This document shows positions 17,295-25,500 of a stretch of DNA of 64,000 bases, piece by piece (position 1 is the first letter of the stretch; every line of letters starts with the position of its first letter). Under the pieces are notes generated by a model. That model was not told the origin of the DNA. It saw only the letters and a program-made list of their open reading frames with translations, and did not search any database. The stretch spans positions 124,001 through 188,000 of the forward strand of contig JADJEH010000001.1 in the NCBI GenBank assembly GCA_016702305.1, read 5' to 3'. Made by a program: the position numbers and the translations under genes. Source of the stretch: a bacterium (lineage in GTDB: Bacteria > Electryoneota > RPQS01).

Positions 17295-19838
17295 CTACTT
17301 CGCGTCCATCGCCAGGCCGCCGCGCTTCGAGAACATAATCGCGCCCGCCAGCACCGCCAACGAGACGGCCACGACTGCGTAACCGCCGCCCGTGCCGTAC
17401 ATCACCACCGTGCTCGGCGCAATCAAGATCGAAACAAGATTCATCACCTTGATCATCGGGTTCAGCGCCGGACCCGCCGTGTCCTTCAGCGGATCACCCA
17501 CCGTATCACCAATCACGCCGGCCTTGTGCGCATCGGTGCCCTTGCCGCCCAAATAGCCGTCTTCAATCTTCTTCTTGGCGTTGTCCCACGCGCCGCCCGC
17601 GTTCGACATAAACACCGCCATCAACTGACCCGTCAAAATACAGCCCGCGAGGAAGCCGCCCAACGCGTAAGGCCCAAGCCAGAAGCCGCACAAAATCGGC
17701 GCAAAAATCGCCAACAGTCCCGGTCCCAATAGTTCCTTCTGGGCCGCCGCCGTTGAAATCTCCACGCAACGCGCGTAGTCGGGCTTACCCTTCTCACCAA
17801 CACCCTTATATTCCATGATCCCTGGAATCTCGCGGAACTGACGGCGAACCTCTTCCACCAGCAGCACCGCCGCGCGCGACACGGCCCGAATCGCAAACGA
17901 TGAGAACAGGAACGGCACGGCACCGCCGAGCAACAGACCGATGAAAATCTCCGGCAGGTTTACCTGAATACCCTTCGTCAGAATTTCCGGGTCCTGCACC
18001 GCCACCGTGTCAATGTAGGAACGATACAGCGCCACCGCCGCAATGACCGCCGTCGCAATCGCAAAACCCTTCGTCAACGCCTTCGTCGTATTGCCAACCA
18101 TATCGAGGCGGGCGACGATATTGTGCGCCGCGTGATTCTTCGAACCGTCCGCATTAATCAATGCGCCCGACATTTCGAATACGCCGTTAGCGTTATCCGA
18201 AATCGGTCCGAACGTGTCTTCTGCCAGCACGTAGCCCGTCGTCGCCAACAAGCCCAGACCCGCTAACGCAATCGCGTATGCCGCCATCGCCGGATCGTGG
18301 AACAAGGCGTATGCACCGTAAATCGTCGCCGCAATCGAAACCGCCGACCACACGGAAGACTCCAGACCTTCCGCCAAGCCGGACAGAATCAACGTCGCCG
18401 GACCTGTCTTGGCGGCCGTCGCAATTTCCGTCACAGGCTTCTTCTCAGCTGCTGTAAAGTACTCTGTCAGCTTGCCGATCACGTAGGTCAGCACGATACC
18501 AAAGAACGTTGCCAAAAATGCGTAGAACCAGAAGTCGCTCACGATGCTCGCCAAATCCGGGTTCGCTCCCGCCGGCACCGGCGGCAATCCCGTGCGGAAC
18601 ACCCAATAGGCCACCGCCAGGAAGCCCAGCGACGCCGCAACGATTGAAACCGTCGCACCGCGGCTGATCGGATCCATCGGGTTCATCTCCGGATCATCTT
18701 TGCCCTTAACGGCCATGATGCCGATAATCGAAGCCACAACACCCACAGCGCGCACGAGCAGCGCGTAGATGACCAGCTTCAACGTGAACACGGACGTGAA
18801 CGAACCCGCCGCCATCAAACCGCCGAAGCCGTTCGCCGCCAGCGTGCCGCCCACTGCGGCCGCCAGAATAATCGCGGCTACCAGCGTCACTTCGTAAGAT
18901 TCAAACACGTCGGCGGCCATACCGGCACAGTCACCGACGTTGTCGCCCACGTTGTCCGCAATCGTCGCGGCGTTGCGCGGATCGTCTTCAGGAATACCCG
19001 CTTCTACTTTACCTACCAAGTCCGCGCCGACGTCCGCCGCCTTCGTGAAGATACCGCCGCCGACACGCATAAACAACGCGGCCAGCGATCCACCGAAGCC
19101 GAAGCCCACCAGCACGAACATCGCGTTCTCCTGGTAGACCATAAACGTAATCGTCGCGCCTAACAGACCTAAGCCCACCGTGAACATGCCTGACACTGCA
19201 CCTGCCGTGAACGCGATCTCCAGCGAACGCTTGAAGCTCGTCAACGCCGCATGCGCCACGCGCATGTTCGCCTTTACCGCCACGCCCATGCCCACGTATC
19301 CGGCCAGATACGACGCCGTCACACCCAACAAAAACGCCAACGCCACGCCGATACCCAGACTCGTGGCCTCATCGGGCAGGATGGTCTGGTATTGTGACTT
19401 GTACAGGAAGAACAGGCCGATCGTAATCAGGATGACCAGCGGAATCATCGTGCGCACCTGCCGCGCCAAATACGCGAATGCGCCTTCCTGGATCGCCTTG
19501 CCTACGCTTTGCATGCGCTCGCTGCCCGGACTCTCACTATTCGTCTTGCGCGACCAATAGTAGCCGAACACCAGCGCCAAGATCGCGCCGCCCAGTACAA
19601 TGTAAAGCGGCAGCCACGCGTCCGGACCGAACGGCAACTGAATCGCTTCACCGTGGCCGCCGGCACCGCCGCCGTGGCCGTGATTCGGAGCCAGCATCGG
19701 CGCCGACGGAACACCATCCGTCGGAGAGGCCACAAGCGTCGGACCGAATACAAGGAAACCCGCACTAAGTACGACCAGTGCGACGATCAGCCACATCGGC
19801 TGCCGCCGGCGTCGCCCGAAGTTCTCATTCTTCTTCAT
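17295..19838 (-). CDS. hppA: Membrane-bound ion-translocating pyrophosphatase, K+-independent type
   Basis: 847 residues with about 16 membrane helices. It hydrolyses cytoplasmic pyrophosphate and pumps H+ (or Na+) out of the cytoplasm. Diagnostic blocks are present: GGGIFTKAADVGADLVGKVE and IPEDDPRNAATIADNVGDNV (about residues 262-300), DCAGMAADVFESYE, and the C-terminal ADYA-type block (here KPDYARCVEISTAAAQKELL) with GDTVGDPLKDTAGPALNPMI. The motif VGNTTKALTKGF has lysine where K+-dependent enzymes carry alanine, so K+ should not be required. H+ versus Na+ specificity was not resolved. The N-terminus is extended by about 70 residues with an extra hydrophobic segment and a His/Gly-rich stretch (PNHGHGGGAGGHGE). 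ATG 19838 is preferred over GTG 19844. Single-gene unit. Confidence 0.93.
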   Translation of the reverse strand: MKKNENFGRRRRQPMWLIVALVVLSAGFLVFGPTLVASPTDGVPSAPMLAPNHGHGGGAGGHGEAIQLPFGPDAWLPLYIVLGGAILALVFGYYWSRKTNSESPGSERMQSVGKAIQEGAFAYLARQVRTMIPLVILITIGLFFLYKSQYQTILPDEATSLGIGVALAFLLGVTASYLAGYVGMGVAVKANMRVAHAALTSFKRSLEIAFTAGAVSGMFTVGLGLLGATITFMVYQENAMFVLVGFGFGGSLAALFMRVGGGIFTKAADVGADLVGKVEAGIPEDDPRNAATIADNVGDNVGDCAGMAADVFESYEVTLVAAIILAAAVGGTLAANGFGGLMAAGSFTSVFTLKLVIYALLVRAVGVVASIIGIMAVKGKDDPEMNPMDPISRGATVSIVAASLGFLAVAYWVFRTGLPPVPAGANPDLASIVSDFWFYAFLATFFGIVLTYVIGKLTEYFTAAEKKPVTEIATAAKTGPATLILSGLAEGLESSVWSAVSIAATIYGAYALFHDPAMAAYAIALAGLGLLATTGYVLAEDTFGPISDNANGVFEMSGALINADGSKNHAAHNIVARLDMVGNTTKALTKGFAIATAVIAAVALYRSYIDTVAVQDPEILTKGIQVNLPEIFIGLLLGGAVPFLFSSFAIRAVSRAAVLLVEEVRRQFREIPGIMEYKGVGEKGKPDYARCVEISTAAAQKELLGPGLLAIFAPILCGFWLGPYALGGFLAGCILTGQLMAVFMSNAGGAWDNAKKKIEDGYLGGKGTDAHKAGVIGDTVGDPLKDTAGPALNPMIKVMNLVSILIAPSTVVMYGTGGGYAVVAVSLAVLAGAIMFSKRGGLAMDAK

Positions 19839-19868
19839 GGACACCCTTTGGGTTGTTCAAGATTTAAC

Positions 19869-19896
19869 TATCTAACAAAAAAGAAATTAGGAACAA
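19869..19896 (-). promoter_or_regulatory. Promoter of the pyrophosphatase gene
   Basis: Minus strand TTGTTC (19896-19891), 16 bases, TAGATA (19874-19869); leader about 25 bases. Confidence 0.5.
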
Positions 19897-19916
19897 TATG
19901 GAAGGGACAGAAGCAA

Positions 19917-19953
19917 GAGCCCCGGAGCGCTGTTGAAGAACGTTTCGGGGCTC
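19917..19953 (-). terminator. Probable terminator after the HEWAH-protein gene
   Basis: An 8-bp GAGCCCCG/CGGGGCTC stem with a long loop lies between 20114 (stop) and the pyrophosphatase promoter; the following tract on the minus strand (TTGCTTCTG) is poor, so termination strength is uncertain. Confidence 0.5.
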
Positions 19954-20113
19954 ACCAGGTCGGGGAGGTCATGCGGGCCGGGTCACACCAACTTCGCGCA
20001 ATCTGGCACAAAGATAATCATTTCATCCGCGTTTGGCAATGGAAACAGAGGAGAAACATACATTTCAGGACGAGGTCTGACAACTTAATCGCACCCAAAA
20101 TAGCCCATTGGCG

Positions 20114-21907
20114 TTATCTGCGAACGGCAACCTGATAGTGAAGCAGCGGATCAGGCGGAAATGGCAAAATGAATGACGGTTCCATCGTCAGCAGACCGGT
20201 CGGGACGTAGATCATCCCGTCAGGGGATTGCATGAGTTCATATTGCCGAGCTCCTGGAATCTCCGTCCATCGGAAGTGCAGCAAACCGTCGGCGTACAAC
20301 AAGGTCAAATCGTGAATCGTCGGATCAATGACCTTGGCTGCGAGCCGCACGCGCGTGCCATTGAAATTGTCCTGTGCCAGCACAAATTCTCCGGCTTCAA
20401 GCGGTCTGTTGAGTGCGCAGATACCGTGCACGCCGTCCATCATCACCATTGAGCCGACTTCGCCGAACGTCATCCCACCCACGGAGTCCGTACTCATGAC
20501 CGAGATGTGATGCTGCCAACTCGCGTAGAGATTGACCGTCATGTCTCCTGCCCAGGGGATGTTTCCGCCGGCCACGGGCAGAACTTCCTTGAAGGCCCAA
20601 AGATTCACAGGCATGCAGGCGTCAGCAATATGGTTGTGATCATTGTCCGGCAGGAACCAGAACATGTCCGACAGATTGTGATGCGGCGGAAGGTGCACAT
20701 CATTCGTATTAACTAATAGTCCGCTGCCCAGCCACGGACTTGTGACATAGTCTATTCCCCGCGCTTCGGCAAGAACCTCGAAACCCGGCATTCCCAGACT
20801 GGCATATTCGCTGAAAAGAATCTCGGGAAGTCCGTCCAGATTGATATCCATCATGGCCAATACTTTGTGGCCCAGCGTGTCGAGATAGTACTGAAAGGCG
20901 GGGTCCGGCCCGCGCGCCATTGAATAGAAATACATCGGCGGATTGTCCGGCGGCGCGAAAATGCGCGGTGGAAGCACAGCGAAGACTTCGCCTTCAATTA
21001 GATCGTAGGCGAATACTCCGGCTTCTCCGGTCATGGGAAATCCACCGCAAACCACTGCCAGTGAGTGACCGGGCGGCACGAGTGGACTCGCCTCAAACAA
21101 CTTCATGTCCGAGGCTCGATGGTCAAATTGAAATGTGGACCAGACGTTTTCTCCGAATCGAAAACCCACTAACGAATCCACGCCTGCGACACGGTTGGAG
21201 TCAAACAGGATGTAGTACTCATTGCCATTTGTGAATGACGGCCACAGTGGGCGCACTGCGCAATCCTCTTCGCCGATTTCGGCGATGCGTGCCTCCATGT
21301 AGGCAATATCCTGTGAAGCTACGAAGCGGTACTCCGGATCGTCATAGCCCATGCCAATTGCGTTCTTGTAGGCCAGCTCACAGCGATAAGCATCCAACTC
21401 CCGAGCGTTGTCCGTCGGGTGTTGGGCGGTAGTCTGCTTCTTGTGCGCCCATTCGTGAATCAGAGTTTCTTGCAGATACTTCTGACTTCCCGGAGCCAGC
21501 CATTCGGTCAGCTTGTTGCTGTTGATCGTCATCTGATCGTTGTAGGGACTCTCAGTCATGTCAATGGTTGCTTCAGCATACTCGCCTGGTCCCATTGGGA
21601 GCGCATCTATGCGGCCCGTGGACAACTGCCATTGCAGTTCCGCGGCGATGACCGCCCCAAATGCGGTTTGATTTCCATTCCCGCCGTTCCATGAGAATGA
21701 AATGGGCGGCCCGCCGGCAATCGTGTTTATGGCCGATTGAATCTGGGCAATCTGCTGATCGGAAAGATTGCGGGTGTAATCCACTCCAAGCGGGCGCGGC
21801 ACGCCCGGGACCGATAGTGTCTCTTGAGCGGTGAAGGTTGCAGCCAGTACGATCAGAAGCAATCCGATCCACGTCTTGACAGATCTAAGATGGTGATTCG
21901 TCCACAT
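20114..21907 (-). CDS. Secreted protein with a zinc-metallopeptidase-like HEWAH motif, unknown function
   Basis: 597 residues with a signal peptide (KTWIGLLLIVLAATFTAQ). Residues 146-180 hold QETLIHEWAHKKQ, an HExxH zinc motif (H151, E152, H155), followed by NARELDAYRCEL, where E170 or E177 could be the third ligand as in gluzincin-like folds. The remaining 400 residues look beta-rich (VAVVCGGFPMTGE, MDINLDGLPEILFSEY, DNDHNHIADACM) and resemble FG-GAP/propeller narrative proteins of FCB bacteria; the last part (LTLLYADGLLHFRWTEIPG) is fibronectin-like. No T9SS tail is visible. I do not recognise the family; peptidase activity is an inference from the motif. AAGGAG precedes the ATG. Expression is probably set by the unusual leader at 21937-22028. 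Confidence 0.65.
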   Translation of the reverse strand: MWTNHHLRSVKTWIGLLLIVLAATFTAQETLSVPGVPRPLGVDYTRNLSDQQIAQIQSAINTIAGGPPISFSWNGGNGNQTAFGAVIAAELQWQLSTGRIDALPMGPGEYAEATIDMTESPYNDQMTINSNKLTEWLAPGSQKYLQETLIHEWAHKKQTTAQHPTDNARELDAYRCELAYKNAIGMGYDDPEYRFVASQDIAYMEARIAEIGEEDCAVRPLWPSFTNGNEYYILFDSNRVAGVDSLVGFRFGENVWSTFQFDHRASDMKLFEASPLVPPGHSLAVVCGGFPMTGEAGVFAYDLIEGEVFAVLPPRIFAPPDNPPMYFYSMARGPDPAFQYYLDTLGHKVLAMMDINLDGLPEILFSEYASLGMPGFEVLAEARGIDYVTSPWLGSGLLVNTNDVHLPPHHNLSDMFWFLPDNDHNHIADACMPVNLWAFKEVLPVAGGNIPWAGDMTVNLYASWQHHISVMSTDSVGGMTFGEVGSMVMMDGVHGICALNRPLEAGEFVLAQDNFNGTRVRLAAKVIDPTIHDLTLLYADGLLHFRWTEIPGARQYELMQSPDGMIYVPTGLLTMEPSFILPFPPDPLLHYQVAVRR

Positions 21908-21936
21908 CTCAAACTCCTTTCTGGCGGTTCCGCGAT

Positions 21937-22028
21937 AAAAAAAGGCAAACTCCCGCGGTGATTGCTAACGGGAATTTGCCCAGATTGATGCAGAACTCGC
22001 TGACGCCCGCCAAGCAACGTTCTGTTAT
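21937..22028 (-). ncRNA. Structured leader or small RNA ending in an intrinsic terminator
   Basis: Between the promoter at 22035-22063 and the start codon at 21907 the minus strand can form a first stem-loop (CAGAAC/GTTCTG, 21991-21996 with 22019-22024) and then a 12-bp hairpin (21944-21955 with 21969-21980, one mismatch) directly followed by seven T (21943-21937). A transcript would therefore end after about 90 nucleotides unless the terminator is bypassed, as in attenuators and riboswitches. No family was recognised and no anti-terminator pairing was established. Confidence 0.55.
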
Positions 22029-22034
22029 GCTAAA

Positions 22035-22063
22035 ATGCTACGACGTTATCCCGCCAATGTCAA
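22035..22063 (-). promoter_or_regulatory. Promoter of the HEWAH-protein leader
   Basis: Minus strand TTGACA (22063-22058, consensus), 17 bases, TAGCAT (22040-22035). Confidence 0.65.
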
Positions 22064-22203
22064 GTAGCCTGTGCTTTACCGTATCTTTTTTGTGTACGCT
22101 ACTTGTGCCCAAAAACAGCCAATGCTTATGGTTGCAGTTATCTGCCATGAACCAGAGGTAATAGGCACTTTCGATATTAAAGTCGCAATCCACTTTCCGC
22201 AAC

Positions 22204-22234
22204 AAAAAATCCCCGGGCAAAAGACCCGGGGATT
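22204..22234 (-). terminator. Intrinsic terminator after the nitronate monooxygenase-like gene
   Basis: Ten-base-pair AATCCCCGGG/CCCGGGGATT stem, seven-base loop, then TTTTG on the minus strand, 22 bases after the stop codon. Confidence 0.9.
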
Positions 22235-22255
22235 AGACAAGCGCTATCGCAAACT

Positions 22256-23328
22256 TCAACCTAACACAGCCTGGTCGTATTCCCGCTCAAGACTTTCCAT
22301 CAGTTCCTTCACCGACACAATCTCCGTCACGCGGTGCGCATTCGCCCCCGCAAATGCGAAACCATACTTCAGATTTCCGCGTTTGGCATTCTGCAGTGCC
22401 ATCGCGATGCAGTACGGAGTATTCGGATAGTTGCAGGTACGAATACAATGATAAGGGCAGGCGTGCGGCATGCGCTCGCCGCGCTCGACCGAATCAATAA
22501 AGCTATTCCGCAGCGCCCGGCCCGGCATGCCCACCGGACTCGAGATAATCGTCATGTCGTCCGCGGTCGCCGTTACATAACACTGCTTGAAGGCGTCCGA
22601 TGCGTCGCACTCATGCGTCGCCACGAACCGCGTCCCCATCTGTACGCCGGCGGCGCCCAAGCGCTCGAACTTCAGAATGTCAGCGCCTGTGTAAATTCCG
22701 CCGGCGGCAATCACCGGAATCGGTCGGCCCGACTGCACGGCATAAGGCTCTACGGCTTCAATCACATCCACCACCAGCTTTTCCAGCCGATAGTCCGGCG
22801 AGGCAATTTGCTCTTTAGAAAACCCCAGGTGCCCGCCGGCCAGTGGCCCTTCCACGACTACCGCATCCGGCACCACCGAGTACTTCTCGAGCCAGCGCTT
22901 GCAGATCATCGCCGCCGCGCGTCCGCTCGATACGATCGGAGCGAGTTTCGTCTGTGAATCGGCCGGGCGCATCTGCGGCAGATTCAGCGGCAATCCCGCG
23001 CCCGAGAAGATCACGTCAATTTTCTCTTCAATCGCCGTGCGCACCATGTCCGCGTAGTTCGTCAGCGCGACCATGATATTTACGCCCAGTATCCCCGCGT
23101 CGCTTCCCGAGCCTTGCGAATCTCCTTGCGCAGGGCCCGCATATTCGCTTCCAGAAAATCCGTATAAAAATCCGGCCCGGCCATCCCCACTCCGGCGGTC
23201 GCAATCACGCCCAGTCCTCCGGCATTGGCCACCGCTGCCGAGAGCCCGGACAGCGATATCCCGACCCCCATACCACCCTGAATAATCGGGCGCTCGGCAA
23301 TCAACTCGCCCAAAGATAATGTTTTCAA
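22256..23328 (-). pseudogene. Nitronate monooxygenase/2-nitropropane dioxygenase-like flavoprotein, split by one frameshift
   Basis: The N-terminal 75 or so residues are in one frame from TTG 23328 (SLGELIAERPIIQGGMGVGI, AGGLGVIATAGVGM, ANMRALRKEIRKAREAT), and the rest in another, beginning GILGVNIMVALTNYADMV near 23093 and running to 22256. Restored length is about 355 residues. The FMN-barrel family signature is clear: VVEGPLAGGHLG, PVIAAGGIYTGADI, LGAAGVQMGTRFVATHEC. A CPYHCIRTCN cysteine cluster near the C-terminus also occurs in some enoyl-ACP-reductase-like relatives. One missing base around GACGCGGGG (23090-23096) explains the break, either a recent mutation or a sequencing error. Known relatives oxidise nitronates with FMN; the true substrate here is unknown. 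Confidence 0.78.
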
Positions 23329-23405
23329 ACGCTACGGCTTTCTCTATTGGCTTTCTCCGCCTCTCGACCCGTGTCGCCAAAGCCCACCAGACCCGAGAGT
23401 AAGGC

Positions 23406-23422
23406 ATATCTTACCAAGATAT
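23406..23422. promoter_or_regulatory. Perfect 7-3-7 inverted repeat, possible operator
   Basis: ATATCTT-ACC-AAGATAT lies in the gap upstream of the nitronate monooxygenase-like start (23328). It is an AT-rich dyad in GC-rich surroundings, a shape typical of repressor sites. No regulator gene adjoins it. Confidence 0.4.
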
Positions 23423-23571
23423 TGAATTCTTGGCGCACATGCCACTCCGTATGCTCCTCGTCCCCGCCGCCTCGCCGCATTCCCTGTCAGTTTTCTGGGG
23501 GGGATCACCCAAACAGAATCACAACGTGAAGCCCCACGCGCCAGCGGCAAAGGGTCCAGCGTCCACGCTGC

Positions 23572-24636
23572 TTACTGGCCTGGATGGCCGTACTCTGCGT
23601 TGTCCCGCCGCTCAAAATGGTAGCGGTACTCCTCGTCACGGATCGTCGAGTCCCAGACTCCGGTCAACTTCGCTGTCAGCACAAACACCAAGAACACGCC
23701 GGCCACGATCAGGGCCAATTGCCGGGCATTCACCTTCGTCTGCGGCGTCGGGCCAAGGGTAATGCACTCCTTGATCGGGCACGCCGTTTCACAGCGCAAG
23801 CAGCCTGTGCATTCCGGCGAAATGATTCGCAACTTCGCGGCTACGGGCAAGCGCGACGGGCAGGCCTTGGTGCAGCGGTCGCAATCAATACAGGTCTCCG
23901 TGTTGCGGCGAATCTTCAGCGGCGAAGCCCATGAAAACAGGCCCAGCATCGCGCCGTAGGGACACCAGTAGCGGCACCAGAATCCTTCCACAAAGATACT
24001 TCCGATCATCAGAACTGCCAGCACAACGAGGCCAAGCACCCCGATCTCCACGAAGAACAGCAGCATCTTCACATCAGCCAACTGATTGTAAGGGCTATTC
24101 ATGAAGCCTGCCATCCCGCGCGTGCCCATCATCACAAATGCCGACAAAAACAGTCCAAGCAAAATGTACTTCAAGCTCATCAGCGGATAGTCCAGCCAGC
24201 GGGGCAGTAGGAAATTCCGTTTGAACAGCTTGCGCCCCAGCAGCGCCAGTCCTTCGCTGAGAGTTCCCACTGGACACACCCACGCGCAAAAGGCCTTGCG
24301 CGCCAAGAAGGCCATCGCGATGAAACACAGAACGAGAATCGCCGAGGCCGGATGAATCAGATTCAACTGGCCTCGCGCAAACCAATCTATCACGCCCATT
24401 AGCCCCGAGATGGGCAGCCACGCCTCCACACCTGCCGGACGCGACGTCAGCGGACCGTCTCCGCCCATTTCCAGTGCGCGCACAAACCACCAGAACTCGA
24501 TGCCCAGCCAGACATTGAGCGCCGCGAAGGCCAACTGCGTGATATGCCTCGCCGTCCAGAAGCCTTTGTAGACCTTCCCCTTGGCCGTCCCCGGTACCGG
24601 CGACTTCGGCGTTCGAGCTAACTCAATAATATCCAT
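23572..24636 (-). CDS. NapH/CcoG-like membrane protein with two 4Fe-4S clusters
   Basis: 354 residues. About five membrane helices carry the CxxxCP pairs CAWVCPVGTL and CRYWCPYGAM, seen in NapH/NosR/RdxA-type electron-transfer proteins, followed by a ferredoxin domain with two complete cluster motifs, CIDCDRCTKACP and CTGCLRCETACP, then a last helix and a polar tail. Such proteins pass electrons from quinol or cytoplasmic donors across the membrane to a periplasmic or maturation partner. No denitrification or oxidase genes are near, so the partner is unknown. ATG 24636 is the start. It is not clearly co-transcribed with its neighbour: 240 bases separate it from the nitronate monooxygenase-like gene. 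Confidence 0.85.
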   Translation of the reverse strand: MDIIELARTPKSPVPGTAKGKVYKGFWTARHITQLAFAALNVWLGIEFWWFVRALEMGGDGPLTSRPAGVEAWLPISGLMGVIDWFARGQLNLIHPASAILVLCFIAMAFLARKAFCAWVCPVGTLSEGLALLGRKLFKRNFLLPRWLDYPLMSLKYILLGLFLSAFVMMGTRGMAGFMNSPYNQLADVKMLLFFVEIGVLGLVVLAVLMIGSIFVEGFWCRYWCPYGAMLGLFSWASPLKIRRNTETCIDCDRCTKACPSRLPVAAKLRIISPECTGCLRCETACPIKECITLGPTPQTKVNARQLALIVAGVFLVFVLTAKLTGVWDSTIRDEEYRYHFERRDNAEYGHPGQ

Positions 24637-24884
24637 AGTTTCCAGACCTGCAATGACCTATTTTGGATTCAATAATCCATAATTCTACTGTAGTATACGA
24701 AATTCCTGTCCGCAAGTTGTCACAGAATTGTCATTTTTCGTGAACAATACGGAAGACACGGCGCTATGCCTCCCGGCGGGAAGCACTGTCTTTATATAGG
24801 TGGCAATTGTCAGCGACCGCTGTGCTTTTGCGGTTGTTCGTTCTACGTGGTTGGCACGCCATGGCGAGTCGTGCCGCACCCCTC
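24637..24884. other. Hairpin-rich intergenic DNA upstream of the 4Fe-4S protein gene
   Basis: No gene seen. AT-rich next to the 24636 start, presumably promoter. Contains short dyads CAGCG-AC-CGCTG (24810-24821) and GGCACG/CGTGCC (about 24852-24875). Confidence 0.4.
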
Positions 24885-25022
24885 CAAACAAAAGCACCCG
24901 CGACTTTGCTCGTGGGCGCTTTTGAAATTGGAGTGCGGTACACCTGCGGGCCGCCATTGAAACTTTTCATAACCTGTTCGGCTCGCATCGTTTGTAAGCA
25001 TCCGTCCGATTGATGCTTCTGC
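24885..25022 (-). ncRNA. Candidate small RNA divergent from the small membrane protein gene
   Basis: The 411-base gap 24637-25047 has no plausible protein gene. On the minus strand a promoter-like TTGCAA-16-TACTAT ends near 25030, followed by a hairpin (AAGCATC/GATGCTT), a middle stem (GCGG/CCGC) and a 14-bp intrinsic terminator hairpin (24890-24903 with 24910-24923) followed by GTTTGG. The 5' end (AGAAGCATC) can also pair with the 3' end (GGTGCTTTT), so two folds compete. The length (about 135 nt) suits a regulatory RNA; no Rfam-like family was recognised. Confidence 0.4.
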
Positions 25023-25047
25023 TAAATAGTACATTTGGAGTTCAACA

Positions 25048-25482
25048 TTGCAAATCAACCTGTGCCGCGTGATCCGCGGCGGACTGGTCGCGGGCTTGCT
25101 GATTATCATCAGCGCGGTCACTATGGTGCCGGTGGTCGGCGACGACATGAACATGGCACTCGCGCGCTTCAATTTGCCGCCGCTTAGTCTGGGCGCGATG
25201 GTCTATTTCGCGTTCGTCTCAATATCCATGGGCATTCTGCTGGTGTGGCTCTACGCCGCCCTGATTCCCCGGTTCGGCAAAGGCCCAAAGACCGCACTGA
25301 TCGCGGCCTTCATCCTCTGGTTCATGGGCAACCTGCTGCCTAATGTCGCCAACGTCTTCTACGGCTTCATGCCCGTCAAACTCACCATCATCGGTATCAT
25401 CTGGGGGCTGGGGGAACTCTTCGTTGGGAGTTTGGTGGGGACGAGAATTTATCGGGAACGGGAGGGGGAAGTCCAACCATAA
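25048..25482 (+). CDS. Small four-helix membrane protein, unknown function
   Basis: 144 residues from TTG 25048 with four hydrophobic segments (GLVAGLLIIISAVTMVPVVG, MVYFAFVSISMGILLVWLYA, ALIAAFILWFMGNLLPNVAN, LTIIGIIWGLGELFVGSLVG) and a short charged tail (REREGEVQP). I do not recognise a named family; it resembles hypothetical inner-membrane proteins common in FCB and Acidobacteria genomes. Nearby TTTGGAG at about 25034-25040 could be its ribosome site, spaced 7-8 bases from the TTG. It is flanked by a divergent candidate small RNA and a convergent aminotransferase gene, so it is a single-gene unit. Confidence 0.65.
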   Translation: MQINLCRVIRGGLVAGLLIIISAVTMVPVVGDDMNMALARFNLPPLSLGAMVYFAFVSISMGILLVWLYAALIPRFGKGPKTALIAAFILWFMGNLLPNVANVFYGFMPVKLTIIGIIWGLGELFVGSLVGTRIYREREGEVQP

Positions 25483-25500
25483 ATGGCGTGCGAAGCGCAG

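Noticed and set aside
22038..22220. 60-codon minus-strand frame between two terminators
   Set aside because: It overlaps the promoter of the leader RNA, has no ribosome site and begins inside the terminator of the previous gene.
24637..25047. RNase P, SRP RNA or tmRNA gene in the hairpin-rich gap
   Set aside because: None of the conserved cores of these RNAs was found.
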